This document shows positions 41,198 to 52,401 of a DNA stretch of 64,000 nt, piece by piece (the first letter of the stretch is position 1; each line of letters opens with the position of its first letter). The notes beneath the pieces were generated by a model. The model saw only the letters and a list, made by a program, of their open reading frames with translations, ran no database searches and was not told the origin of the DNA. The position numbers and the translations under genes were made by a program. Source of the stretch: Curvibacter sp. CHRR-16 (GTDB lineage: Bacteria; Pseudomonadota; Gammaproteobacteria; Burkholderiales; Burkholderiaceae_C); NCBI RefSeq assembly GCF_018474005.1, contig NZ_JAHCSH010000005.1, forward strand, positions 272,212 through 336,211. Direction: 5' to 3'.

Positions 41198-42733
41198 ATG
41201 GACAATTGCGTCATGAACACTCAACAAATCCCCAACCTGCTGAACGCCTGTGGCGTTCCCGCTGCAGCCTATACCGGCGGCACCCTGAAGGTTCGTTCGC
41301 CAATCGACGGCTCCGCCATCGGCGCAGTGCATCAGGCCACGGCCGATGACATGCACGCAGCCGTCACGCGCGCGCACACCGCCTTCTTGGCTTGGCGTGC
41401 TGTGCCCGCACCCAAACGCGGCGAGTTGGTGCGCCTGTTCGGCGAAGAGCTGCGCGCCCACAAAACCGATCTGGCGCGCCTGGTTTCTATCGAGGCCGGC
41501 AAGATCGCCAGCGAGGGCGAGGGTGAAGTCCAAGAGATGATCGACATCTGCGACTTCGCGGTCGGCCTGTCGCGTCAACTGCATGGCCTGACCATCGCCA
41601 GCGAGCGTCCTGGCCACCGCATGATGGAGCAGTACCTGCCGCTGGGTGTGGTGGGCATCATCTCGGCCTTCAACTTCCCCGTCGCCGTGTGGGCCTGGAA
41701 CTCGGCACTGGCCCTGGTCTGTGGCGACACCTGCGTCTGGAAGCCCAGCGAGAAGACGCCGCTGACCGCGCTGGCCACGCAGGCCCTGTTCGACAAGGCT
41801 CTGGCGCGCTACACGGCCACGGGCTTCGCGGCCCCGTCCCATCTGACGCAAACGCTCAACGGCGGCGCAGCCGTGGGCGAGGCCCTGGTCGATGATCCCA
41901 AGGTGGCACTGGTCTCGGCCACCGGCTCGACCCGCATGGGCCGCGCGGTCGGTCCGCGCGTGGCGGCGCGCTTTGGCCGCTGCCTGCTGGAGCTGGGCGG
42001 CAACAACGCCATCATCGTGACCCCTAGCGCCGACCTGGACCTGGCGGTGCGCGGCATCCTGTTCGGCGCCTACGGCACGGCAGGCCAGCGCTGCACGACC
42101 ACGCGCCGCGTGATCGCGCACGAGAGCATCCATGATGAGCTGGCCATTCGCCTGGACCGCGCGCGCGCCCAGCTCAAGATCGGCAGCCCCATCGAAGCTG
42201 GTCACCTGATCGGCCCGCTGATCGACCAGCAGGCCTTCGACGCCATGCAGGCCGCGCTGGCCGCTGCCCGTGACCAAGGCGGGCTGGTCAGCGGTGGTGC
42301 CCGCGCACTGGTCGACCAGTACCCGAAGGCTTGGTATGCCGAGCCGGCCCTGGTGCGTATGCCCGCGCAGACCGAGATCGTCAAGCACGAGACCTTCGCG
42401 CCTATCCTGTACACGCTGAAGTACAAGTCGTTGGACGAAGCCATCGCGCTGCAAAACGAGGTGCCGCAAGGCCTGTCCTCGGCAATCTTCACCAATGACC
42501 TGCGCGAGGCTGAACTGTTCATGTCAGCGTCCGGCTCGGATTGCGGCATCGCCAACGTCAACATCGGCACCTCGGGCGCCGAGATCGGTGGGGCCTTTGG
42601 CGGCGAGAAGGAGACCGGCGGTGGCCGCGAGTCGGGTTCCGATGCGTGGAAGGCGTATATGCGCCGCACCACCAACACGGTGAACTACTCGCGCGAATTG
42701 CCGCTGGCGCAAGGCGTCAAATTCGATATTTAA
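41198..42733 (+). CDS. alpha-aminoadipate semialdehyde / P6C dehydrogenase (ALDH7 type)
   Basis: 511 residues of aldehyde dehydrogenase: catalytic Glu in E-L-G-G-N-N, nucleophilic Cys in T-A-G-Q-R-C-T-T, and F-G-G-E-K-E-T-G-G-G-R-E-S-G at the C-terminal signature, the ALDH7A1/antiquitin subgroup that oxidises AASA to alpha-aminoadipate. It begins at the ATG overlapping the upstream stop (alternative ATG at 41213). Completes the lysine-to-aminoadipate route with the preceding gene. Confidence 0.82.
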   Translation: MDNCVMNTQQIPNLLNACGVPAAAYTGGTLKVRSPIDGSAIGAVHQATADDMHAAVTRAHTAFLAWRAVPAPKRGELVRLFGEELRAHKTDLARLVSIEAGKIASEGEGEVQEMIDICDFAVGLSRQLHGLTIASERPGHRMMEQYLPLGVVGIISAFNFPVAVWAWNSALALVCGDTCVWKPSEKTPLTALATQALFDKALARYTATGFAAPSHLTQTLNGGAAVGEALVDDPKVALVSATGSTRMGRAVGPRVAARFGRCLLELGGNNAIIVTPSADLDLAVRGILFGAYGTAGQRCTTTRRVIAHESIHDELAIRLDRARAQLKIGSPIEAGHLIGPLIDQQAFDAMQAALAAARDQGGLVSGGARALVDQYPKAWYAEPALVRMPAQTEIVKHETFAPILYTLKYKSLDEAIALQNEVPQGLSSAIFTNDLREAELFMSASGSDCGIANVNIGTSGAEIGGAFGGEKETGGGRESGSDAWKAYMRRTTNTVNYSRELPLAQGVKFDI

Positions 42734-42752
42734 ACATCCCCTGAGACACCCT

Positions 42753-43727
42753 TCAGCCCAAGGCTTGCCGCAGCGCCTTGGCAGCCTCTTGGTGTGCTTG
42801 CTGGGCCGTGGCAATGGCACGGCCCATTTTCATGAACTCGTGCACCACACCGCGGTAGATTTCCAGCTCCACTGGCACCCCGGCCATGCGCAGCTTGTCG
42901 GCGTAGGCAATTCCTTCATCCACTAGCGGGTCGCATTCGGCCAAGCCCATCCATACCGGGGCCACGCCGCTCAAGTCGGCCTCCAAGCCATCGTCTGTCA
43001 CCCCATCCAGTGGGGCAAAGCGCCAGTCATTGCGGTCGGCTGGGCTGCGGATGTATTGCTCAAAAAAATACGTCACCAAATCGGCATCGAGCAAAAAGCC
43101 CTTGGCAAACTGGTGGTGCGAGGCACTGTTTTGGTGCCCCATCAGCCCCGGGTAGAGCAGCAACTGCAGCGCCAGAGGCACACCGGCATCGCGCGCGGCA
43201 ATGGCACAGGCTGCCGCCAGCGTGCCCCCTGCACTGTCGCCGCCCACCGCCATGCGCTGCCCATCCAGCGCCCACTGGCTGCCAAGCTGGCCAATGGCTT
43301 GCACGCTGTCCCATGCGTCCTCAAACGCGGTGGGAAAGCGGTGCTCCGGTGCCAATCGGTAGTCCACCGACACCACCGCACAGCCCGACAAATGCGCCAA
43401 ACGGCGGCACAAGCCATCGTGCGTGTCCAAGCCCCCCACCACAAAGCCGCCGCCATGGAAGTACACCAGCACGGGCAGCACACCCGGCACATCGGCGTAC
43501 ACGCGGGCAGCAATTGGGCTGCCATCGCGCATGGGCAAGCTAATGTCTTGCACACGCTGGATTTTTTGCACGGCAGGCTCCAGCACATTGGCTGCAGCGG
43601 CATAGGCGGCGCGAGCTTGCTGCGGCGTCATGGCCTGCATGGGCACGCGCTCTACGCGGTGCAAGCGCTCTAGCACTCCGCGCATGGCAGGGCTGAGCAA
43701 AGCGTGGGGATTGGGGTGGTGTCCCAT
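42753..43727 (-). CDS. alpha/beta hydrolase of the HSL (GDSAG) esterase family
   Basis: 324 residues from the ATG at 43727. H-G-G-G-F-V-V-G-G oxyanion motif, nucleophile elbow G-D-S-A-G-G, acid D in D-P-L-V-D and catalytic His in V-V-H-E-F. Hormone-sensitive-lipase (family IV) carboxylesterase; the cap region N-terminal of the core is about 60 residues. It lies 17 bases downstream of the patatin gene in the same direction; both are lipolytic, so a common lipid-related role is plausible. Confidence 0.82.
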   Translation of the reverse strand: MGHHPNPHALLSPAMRGVLERLHRVERVPMQAMTPQQARAAYAAAANVLEPAVQKIQRVQDISLPMRDGSPIAARVYADVPGVLPVLVYFHGGGFVVGGLDTHDGLCRRLAHLSGCAVVSVDYRLAPEHRFPTAFEDAWDSVQAIGQLGSQWALDGQRMAVGGDSAGGTLAAACAIAARDAGVPLALQLLLYPGLMGHQNSASHHQFAKGFLLDADLVTYFFEQYIRSPADRNDWRFAPLDGVTDDGLEADLSGVAPVWMGLAECDPLVDEGIAYADKLRMAGVPVELEIYRGVVHEFMKMGRAIATAQQAHQEAAKALRQALG

Positions 43728-43744
43728 AGCAAATACGGTGCGGC

Positions 43745-44821
43745 TTACAGGGCTTGCACACGGCCCATGTCGGGCTGGTGCACCCATTGGGCGAATTCAT
43801 CGGCCAACTGCTGACTGGCCGCCACCGCCTCTTGCCAGAGCTTGGCGCGGCCTTGCCAATCGTTGCCAAAGCGCATGAAGTCGGTGCGATCGGGCAGCTT
43901 GCCACCGGGCAACTGTGCTACCCACGCCGGGTTGGGTGCCAGCAAGAGCGTGGTGTCCAAAAAATGCGTGGCCTTGTGCCGCCAGCGCAGGGCTTTGTCC
44001 AGCCAGCCTGGCACCACGTGGCGCTGGAAATGCGGGTACAGCACCAGTCCATCGGACTGCGCGGCGTAGTTCAGGTGCAGGTGGTAGTCGGTAATGCCAC
44101 CGTCCCAGTAGGCCCCTGTCGGCGCACCCGGTATATGGTGCACCGCCTGCAAGTAAAACGGGATGGAGCAACTGGCCAGCACGGCTGCGTGAAAGTTGTG
44201 CGGCTGCAGCGCCAGGTGGCGGGTGGGATAGTCGCTCGCCACAAATGGCAGGGGCGATTGCCCAGCAGAAAACACCACCCGCTCCAGCCACACGCCCAAG
44301 GCGCGGCGGTGTACGGCATTGCTGACAAAGGCCCCCAGATAGCCCGCTGGCGTGCGCCAGCGCTGCTCACGCCCCAGCACATGCCGTCCGCGCGATGTGA
44401 CCACGTGCAAGCGCCAGCGCGGGTGCTGCAACAACTGCTCCACTTGCCCAGCGCTGAAAAAGCCGTGCAATTCTTGGGCAAAGTCACGTGTCACAACGGA
44501 CGCAGGCACGCGCTTTTGCCCCGGCTCCAGTTCGTAGTGCTGGTGGATGTAGTCGTGCTCCAAGCGCTCAAATGCGGCCTCTACATCACCCATACAGGCC
44601 GCTGCCATGCGCCATGAGCCAATGGATGCACCTATCAAATCAACGGGTTGCGCACTGTTGGCCAACCAATGGCCAAAAATAAAACGATCCAGCCGCCCCA
44701 GCATCAGCCCCTTGGGGCCGCCCGCCGCAGCGGCCACGGTGCGCACCATATGGGGCTGCAGCCCTTCTTGCTGCAAGCGGCGCAGGGCCTTGGGGCCAGC
44801 ATACAGATTCAGGGCATGCAT
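43745..44821 (-). CDS. patatin-like phospholipase
   Basis: 358 residues. Oxyanion glycine motif A-G-G-P-K-G, serine elbow G-A-S-I-G-S-W and catalytic Asp in W-D-G-G-I-T-D: the Ser-Asp dyad of patatins. No signal peptide; presumably cytoplasmic or membrane-associated lipid acyl hydrolase. Overlaps nothing; cotranscription with the following esterase is likely. Confidence 0.8.
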   Translation of the reverse strand: MHALNLYAGPKALRRLQQEGLQPHMVRTVAAAAGGPKGLMLGRLDRFIFGHWLANSAQPVDLIGASIGSWRMAAACMGDVEAAFERLEHDYIHQHYELEPGQKRVPASVVTRDFAQELHGFFSAGQVEQLLQHPRWRLHVVTSRGRHVLGREQRWRTPAGYLGAFVSNAVHRRALGVWLERVVFSAGQSPLPFVASDYPTRHLALQPHNFHAAVLASCSIPFYLQAVHHIPGAPTGAYWDGGITDYHLHLNYAAQSDGLVLYPHFQRHVVPGWLDKALRWRHKATHFLDTTLLLAPNPAWVAQLPGGKLPDRTDFMRFGNDWQGRAKLWQEAVAASQQLADEFAQWVHQPDMGRVQAL

Positions 44822-44835
44822 AGGGAATCAAAACA

Positions 44836-45642
44836 TCAGGAGTGAACAATCCAGTCAAACGGGTCTTGGCGCATCACCGTTTCCAAGTTCAAACCCAGCG
44901 CAACACCCACGGTATCGGGGTAGCTCACCACAATGGCTTTTTCGGACAACTGCGCCAACTCGGCACGGGCGCGCCAGGTGGCCAAATGGATGACCCCTGC
45001 CAACGGCTCATAAACCCCGTGGTCAAAGGGCGCCGGCTGATGCTCCAGTGCATCCACGATGGCCTGTGGCAATCCCCACTGCTCGGCATAGCCAGCACTC
45101 ACCGCCGCAAAGCAGTAGCCCAGCTTGTGGCGCTCGTAGTGGGTACGGCGCAAATCCAGAGGTGCTGCGTGGTTACTGATTTCTGCGCACACCGCAGGGA
45201 TATTCAGGTGCATGCCCAATTCACCCATGGCGTGCAGCAAACCAGCGGTGAAGGCGTGCTGCGGGTTTTGGCGCGACAGCCCAGCCAAACTGCGCGATAA
45301 GCGCGCCACATGCAGGCTGTAATGCCAAAACTCTTGCAGCACGATACCCGGCACCGCCTTGAGCGAGGCGGCACTGGCCGCCTCTTGCGCCATGGTGCGT
45401 ACGTGGCTCAAGTCCAGCAGCGCCAAGGCCTGCGTGACACTGCCCACCTCCGCCTGCATGCCAAAGGCATCGCTATTGGCCAGTCGCAGCAGGCGCGCTG
45501 TCAGCGCTGGATCGGTGCTGATCAGTTGGTTGATGCGGTTGAGGTCTATATGCGGCTTGCCCAACTCGTTGAGCAACAGCGCCACCACCTTGGGTACGCT
45601 GGGTATGGTGAAAGGCTGTTGCAGCAGTTGGTCGAGTTGCAT
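44836..45642 (-). CDS. HDOD-domain protein
   Basis: 268 residues of HDOD (degenerate HD) domain: P-S-V-P-K-V-V, L-I-S-T-D-P-A-L-T-A-R-L-L-R-L-A-N-S, then a central helix bundle with A-L-L-D-L-S-H-V and G-L-L-H-A-M-G. HDOD proteins lack the metal-binding HD catalytic residues and act as signalling scaffolds. Its signal and partner are unknown. It lies 14 bases upstream of the patatin gene, so the three genes 45642-42753 form a leftward cluster. Confidence 0.8.
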   Translation of the reverse strand: MQLDQLLQQPFTIPSVPKVVALLLNELGKPHIDLNRINQLISTDPALTARLLRLANSDAFGMQAEVGSVTQALALLDLSHVRTMAQEAASAASLKAVPGIVLQEFWHYSLHVARLSRSLAGLSRQNPQHAFTAGLLHAMGELGMHLNIPAVCAEISNHAAPLDLRRTHYERHKLGYCFAAVSAGYAEQWGLPQAIVDALEHQPAPFDHGVYEPLAGVIHLATWRARAELAQLSEKAIVVSYPDTVGVALGLNLETVMRQDPFDWIVHS

Positions 45643-45672
45643 GGCCGCTCAATAGAAAGACATCACCCCATC

Positions 45673-48090
45673 TTAGCGCTTGAGCTTGGCAAAAGCAGCC
45701 GCCATGGCCGATTGGCCTGCCCCATCGTCGCGCCCCTGCTTGCCACCGCCGTGGCTGCGCTCGTTGCGGCTGGCGGGTTGGTAGCGGTTGTCACCACCAC
45801 GGTCACCGCGTCCAGCACCATCGCGGCTGCCCGCTGGGGCGGCCCCAATCTTCATGGACAGCGAAATGCGCTTGCGCGCCACATCCACTTCCAGCACCTG
45901 CACTTTCACGATGTCGCCCGTCTTGACCACCTCGCGTGCATCGTTCACAAACTTGTGCGCCAACTGGCTCACGTGCACCAGTCCGTCTTGGTGCACGCCC
46001 AAGTCCACAAAGGCCCCAAACTGCGCCACGTTGCTCACGGTGCCTTCCAAGACCATGCCTTCCTTGAGGTCGACGATGTCTTCCACGCCGTCGTTGAAGC
46101 GCGCCACCTTGAAGTCCGGGCGCGGGTCGCGGCCGGGTTTTTCCAGCTCACCCAAAATGTCTTTGACCGTGATCACGCCAAACTGCTCGTTGGCAAACAG
46201 CTCTGGGCGCAGGGTTTTGAGCATGTCGGCGCGGCCCATCACCTCGGTAATGGGTTTGCCCCCCGTCTTGCTCAAAATTTGCTCCACCACCGGATAGGTT
46301 TCGGGGTGAACGCCCGTCATGTCCAGCGGGTTGCTGCCGCCGCGAATGCGCAAAAAGCCCGCCGCTTGTTCAAAGGTCTTGGGCCCCAGGCCCGTCACCT
46401 TGAGCAAATCCTGGCGGCTGCCAAACGCGCCGTTGGACTCGCGCCAGCGCACCACCGCCTTGGCGACAGTGCCCGACAGGCCCGACACGCGGCTGAGCAG
46501 CGGCACGCTGGCCGTGTTCAGGTCTACGCCGACCGAGTTCACGCAATCTTCCACCACCGCGTCCAGCGTGCGCGCCAGCTCGCTCTGGTTCACGTCGTGC
46601 TGGTACTGGCCCACGCCAATGCTCTTGGGGTCAATCTTCACCAGCTCGGCCAGCGGGTCTTGCAGGCGGCGGGCAATGGAGGCCGCACCGCGCAGGCTCA
46701 CGTCCACATCGGGCATTTCTTGGCTGGCAAACTCGGACGCGCTGTACACCGACGCCCCTGCCTCGCTCACCACCACTTTCTCGATGGTGCGCTCGGCCTT
46801 GGCCGCTAGCTTGATGAGGTCTGCAGCCAGCTTGTCGGTCTCGCGGCTGGCGGTGCCGTTGCCAATGGCGATCAGGTTCACGCCGTGCTTTTCGCACAGC
46901 TTGGCCAGCGTGAAGAGGGAGCCTTCCCAGTCGCGCTTGGGCTCATGGGGGTAGACGGTGGCGGTATCCACCAGCTTGCCCGTGGCATCGACCACGGCCA
47001 CCTTCACGCCCGTGCGGATGCCGGGATCCAAGCCCATCACCACACGCGGGCCAGCGGGAGCCGCCAGCAGCAGGTCGCGCAGGTTGTCGCCAAACACCTT
47101 AATCGCCACCTTCTCCGCCTCCTCGCGCAGGCGGGTGAACAAGTCGCGCTCGGTCGAGAGGCTCAATTTCACCTTCCATGTCCACGCCACGCACTTGCGC
47201 AGCAGGTCGTCGGCGGCGCGGCCTTGGTGGCTCCAGCCCAGCTTGAGGGCGATGCGGCCTTCGGCCAAAGAGGGTTGGCTTGCTATTCTTTTTGTAGCTG
47301 CCACAGCTTGTCCCACGGGCTCTGCAGCCGAAATAGCCTCAGGTGTGATGAGCTTCACATCCAAAATATCTTGCGCCCTGCCCCGGAACACCGCCAGCGC
47401 CCGGTGGCTGGGTACGCGGCCAATGGGCTCGTCGTAGTCGAAATAGTCGCGGAACTTGGCCACATCGGGGTCGTTCTCGTTCTTGCCAGCCATCAGCTTG
47501 CTTTGCAGCAGGCCTTCCGTCCACAGCCATTCGCGCAGGTCTTGCACCAGCGCTGGGTCTTCGGCCCAGCGCTCGCTCAGGATGTCGCGCACCCCGTCCA
47601 GCACCGCTTGCACGGTGGTGAAGTCGTCCCCGGCTTCGGTCTTGGCAGCCAGCACATAGGGCTGGGCAGCGTCTTGTGGGTTCAGCGCAGGGTTGGCCAG
47701 CAGTGCATCGGCCAGTGGTTCAATGCCTGCTTCGCGGGCAATCATGCCCTTGGTGCGGCGCTTGGGCTTGAAGGGCAGGTAAATGTCTTCCACCTCTTGC
47801 TTGGTCGCGGCGGCGGCCACTGCGGCCACCAGCGCGGGGGTGAGCTTGCCCTGCTCCTCGATGCTCTTGAGCACCGCTTGCTTGCGCTCGGTCAGCTCGC
47901 GCAGGTAGCCCAAGCGCGTGTCCAGCTCGCGCAACTGCACATCGTCCAGCCCGCCAGTTACTTCTTTGCGGTAGCGGGCAATAAACGGCACGGTAGCCCC
48001 GCCGTCCAGCAAAGCCACAGCGGCTTCGACTTGGGCCACACGGACCTGGAGTTCTTGCGCGATCTGCGCAACGATGGATTGCATCACCAT
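45673..48090 (-). CDS. tex: Tex transcriptional accessory RNA-binding protein
   Basis: About 805 residues from the ATG at 48090 (a second ATG at 48084; frame open to 48135). Tex N-terminal domain, YqgF-like RNase H fold, helix-hairpin-helix (S-G-T-V-A-K-A-V-V), and an S1 RNA-binding domain near the end (E-G-T-V-S-N-V-A-Q-F-G-A-F-V-D-L-G-V-H-Q-D) followed by a Gly/Arg-rich tail (G-R-G-D-R-G-G-D). Cytoplasmic nucleic-acid-binding protein linked to transcription. A 58-bp repeat-like insertion is read through in frame at 47281-47338 (E-A-I-S-A-A-E-P region). Confidence 0.88.
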   Translation of the reverse strand: MVMQSIVAQIAQELQVRVAQVEAAVALLDGGATVPFIARYRKEVTGGLDDVQLRELDTRLGYLRELTERKQAVLKSIEEQGKLTPALVAAVAAAATKQEVEDIYLPFKPKRRTKGMIAREAGIEPLADALLANPALNPQDAAQPYVLAAKTEAGDDFTTVQAVLDGVRDILSERWAEDPALVQDLREWLWTEGLLQSKLMAGKNENDPDVAKFRDYFDYDEPIGRVPSHRALAVFRGRAQDILDVKLITPEAISAAEPVGQAVAATKRIASQPSLAEGRIALKLGWSHQGRAADDLLRKCVAWTWKVKLSLSTERDLFTRLREEAEKVAIKVFGDNLRDLLLAAPAGPRVVMGLDPGIRTGVKVAVVDATGKLVDTATVYPHEPKRDWEGSLFTLAKLCEKHGVNLIAIGNGTASRETDKLAADLIKLAAKAERTIEKVVVSEAGASVYSASEFASQEMPDVDVSLRGAASIARRLQDPLAELVKIDPKSIGVGQYQHDVNQSELARTLDAVVEDCVNSVGVDLNTASVPLLSRVSGLSGTVAKAVVRWRESNGAFGSRQDLLKVTGLGPKTFEQAAGFLRIRGGSNPLDMTGVHPETYPVVEQILSKTGGKPITEVMGRADMLKTLRPELFANEQFGVITVKDILGELEKPGRDPRPDFKVARFNDGVEDIVDLKEGMVLEGTVSNVAQFGAFVDLGVHQDGLVHVSQLAHKFVNDAREVVKTGDIVKVQVLEVDVARKRISLSMKIGAAPAGSRDGAGRGDRGGDNRYQPASRNERSHGGGKQGRDDGAGQSAMAAAFAKLKR
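47281..47338. repeat. palindrome-ended repeat inserted in frame in tex
   Basis: The segment is bounded by TGCTATT and AATAGCC, with inner GTAGCTGCCACAGC and GCTCTGCAGC arms. Its ends resemble the GCTATT...AATAGC small palindromic repeats scattered through Comamonadaceae genomes. It encodes about 20 residues (A-I-S-A-A-E-P-V-G-Q, then A-A-T-K-R-I-A-S-Q-P) not expected at this position of Tex, where family members have a shorter linker before A-E-G-R-I-A. Confidence 0.4.
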
Positions 48091-48220
48091 AGAGCTGACA
48101 AAGGTGGTTAAAAAACAAGGGCGCGAGTGTGCCACAGCCTGCAGCCAAGGCTGGTGCCATCTGCAAGTTCGACATGCTCATCGCATAACATGTTGTATCG
48201 AACAGTCAACCAAGAATCTA

Positions 48221-48283
48221 AAGAAAAAATCTTGAAATTTCCAGTTTCTGATAATAATTTCAAAATCCTGAAGATTTTTTCTT
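48221..48283. repeat. 13-bp perfect inverted repeat upstream of the fic gene
   Basis: AAGAAAAAATCTT (48221-48233) and its exact complement AAGATTTTTTCTT (48271-48283) flank 37 bases in an AT-rich stretch ending 20 bases before the fic start. The centres are 50 bases apart. This could be an operator pair or a regulatory RNA stem. Confidence 0.5.
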
Positions 48284-48303
48284 GCTAAAGGGACTGTGCA
48301 GAA

Positions 48304-49818
48304 ATGAGTGAAGTTGGCTACGCTTGGATACAGAGCGCACTGGCAGCCCCTGACTTTTTGGGTGCGCGGCGGGCACGGTTGGCATCGATAAGCCGTGTCG
48401 AGCGTGCTGCCGATGGCAGTTTGCTGGTACCGCACAAGCTAAAGCCTGAGCCTACCCTGCTGCAACACGCACTGTTCGCCCTCAAGTACGAGGGAGTTGA
48501 GTTGGGGCTGCTACTGCACACGCTGCAGCAGGTGTCGCCGCAAGACTTGTCGGCACTGGTGCTGGCCGCCCCCAACAGCATGTATGGGCGCAAGCTGGGC
48601 TATTTGTGGGAGCGCTGGCACGGGCGCAAGTTACCGGGCTTGGATGCGCTGCAGGTGGCGGCAGCTTATGTGCCGCTGTTTGACCCGGATGCCTATTTTG
48701 TAGGGTCGCCCCAGCGGGACTCGCGTTGGCGCATGGAGTACAACGGCTTGGGTGAGTGGGACTTTTGCCCAGTTGTGCGCAAGACGCCTGCTATAGCGGA
48801 GCTGGTGCAGCAAAACATACTGCAACAGGCGCAGGTGTTTGCCCAGTCGGTAGGGCAAGCGATGTTGGAGCGGGCATTGGCATGGGCCTACCTGAGTGAG
48901 ACGGAAGGCTCGTTTGCCATAGAGGGCGAGGCACCCAGCCACAGCAAGGCCACTTTATTTGCAGCACTACTGCGGCGTGCACATGATCAGCGCCCCATCA
49001 CACAGGAGATGCTGGTGGAGCTGCAAAACGCAGCCATATCCAATCCGTTTGACAAGGCGGTGCAGTTCCGCACCGAGCAAAATCGCCTGCAACGCGACGT
49101 GCGGGGCGCTGCTGGTGTGACGTATGTGCCACCTGCGCCGGATTTGGCTGCGCAGCTGATGCAGGGGTTGATGCGTTTTGGCAATCAACGCCCCGCAACG
49201 CTGGATGCACTGGTTCACGCAGCAGTGGTGTCGTTTGCTTTTGTGTTTATTCACCCGTTTATGGATGGCAATGGGCGTTTGTCGCGCTTTTTAATTCACC
49301 ACTGCTTGGGACAGTCTGGCTTGCTGCCACAGCAGTTTTTGTTGCCTATCTCGGTGTCCATGAAGCGGCACGAAAGCGCCTATTTGCAGGCGCTAACGGC
49401 ATTTAGCAAACCGGCGCGTGCGCTGTGCGAAGTGCAGTGGGCGGGGGATGAGCACTACAGCTACGAGTGGGCGAGCGGCGCAGCCATTTGGTTCAGAACC
49501 ATGGACTTGACCGAGGCGGTGGCCTTTACGCTGGAGATGGCGCAGGCTTCGCTGAGTACGCACTTGCGTGAGGAAGTGGAGTTCTTGGCGCTGTTTGACC
49601 GGGTACAGCGCTACATAGATGCGCGCTACGACCTGCGCAACAGCGACCTGAGCACGCTGATTGTGACCATCCACCAAAACGGGGGCACGCTGTCGAACAA
49701 CCGCCGCAAGCGCTTTGCCGAGCGGGTACAGGCCCATGTACTGGATGCCATAGAGCAAGCGGTGCAACGGGCTATGAAAGGGCGCGCACTAGACACCGAG
49801 ACAGACGACGAAGTCTGA
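48304..49818 (+). CDS. Fic-domain protein with N-terminal self-inhibitory motif
   Basis: 504 residues. Fic core motif H-P-F-M-D-G-N-G-R-L-S-R at about 317-328 complete with catalytic His, and an upstream inhibitory-helix motif S-F-A-I-E-G (S/T-x-x-x-E-G/N) near residue 203, placing it in the class II (intramolecularly inhibited) group. It transfers AMP or another nucleotide to target hydroxyls when the inhibition is relieved. The C-terminal region includes winged-helix-like sequence (L-S-T-L-I-V-T-I-H-Q-N-G-G-T-L-S). An independent gene with an AT-rich leader; no antitoxin gene needed. Confidence 0.82.
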   Translation: MSEVGYAWIQSALAAPDFLGARRARLASISRVERAADGSLLVPHKLKPEPTLLQHALFALKYEGVELGLLLHTLQQVSPQDLSALVLAAPNSMYGRKLGYLWERWHGRKLPGLDALQVAAAYVPLFDPDAYFVGSPQRDSRWRMEYNGLGEWDFCPVVRKTPAIAELVQQNILQQAQVFAQSVGQAMLERALAWAYLSETEGSFAIEGEAPSHSKATLFAALLRRAHDQRPITQEMLVELQNAAISNPFDKAVQFRTEQNRLQRDVRGAAGVTYVPPAPDLAAQLMQGLMRFGNQRPATLDALVHAAVVSFAFVFIHPFMDGNGRLSRFLIHHCLGQSGLLPQQFLLPISVSMKRHESAYLQALTAFSKPARALCEVQWAGDEHYSYEWASGAAIWFRTMDLTEAVAFTLEMAQASLSTHLREEVEFLALFDRVQRYIDARYDLRNSDLSTLIVTIHQNGGTLSNNRRKRFAERVQAHVLDAIEQAVQRAMKGRALDTETDDEV

Positions 49819-49831
49819 GGGAATGGCGAAA

Positions 49832-49887
49832 GCATCAAAGCCCCCTGCTCTGTGTTGGCACAACAGAGACAAAGGGCTAATGCTTCT
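49832..49887. terminator. convergent terminator-like long stem-loop between fic and katG
   Basis: A long imperfect inverted repeat pairs AAGCAT/ATGCTT, AAGCCC/GGGCT and CTCTGT/ACAGAG around a short loop. It fills the 77-base gap between the convergent stops of fic (49818) and katG (49896) and can serve both strands. It lacks long U-runs, so it may act partly by rho or as an RNA-end protector. Confidence 0.5.
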
Positions 49888-49895
49888 AGCGCGGC

Positions 49896-52218
<2,323 letters not shown>

Positions 52219-52401
52219 GGCAGCTCCTTGTGTGAAGGTGCGCTTATTCTTGATCGACCTATCAATATGCTCAACTCAATTAATTAAATCTATTCAATAG
52301 CCTTGCCCTATGGTCTGCCAGGCGGCATGCACCAAGATGGCACAGCCCTTGCTTAGCAAGCACCGTGTTTTCTTCGCAATTGAAAGAATGGAAAGGTATT
52401 T
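52219..52401. promoter_or_regulatory. divergent promoter region of katG and the amino-acid ABC operon
   Basis: AT-rich region with, on the minus strand, TTGAGC and AAGAAT 17 bases apart (candidate -35/-10) and an ATAG/TAAT-spaced series at about 52265-52310 that loosely resembles OxyR tetranucleotide spacing. On the plus strand GGAAAGG precedes the binding-protein start. Apart from the 33-codon ORF, I see no further gene in the 334 bases between katG and 52402. Confidence 0.35.

Noticed and set aside
45310..46809. 499-codon plus-strand open frame opposite tex
   Set aside because: Antisense to Tex; no family features, His/Gln/Leu-rich composition typical of a mirror frame.
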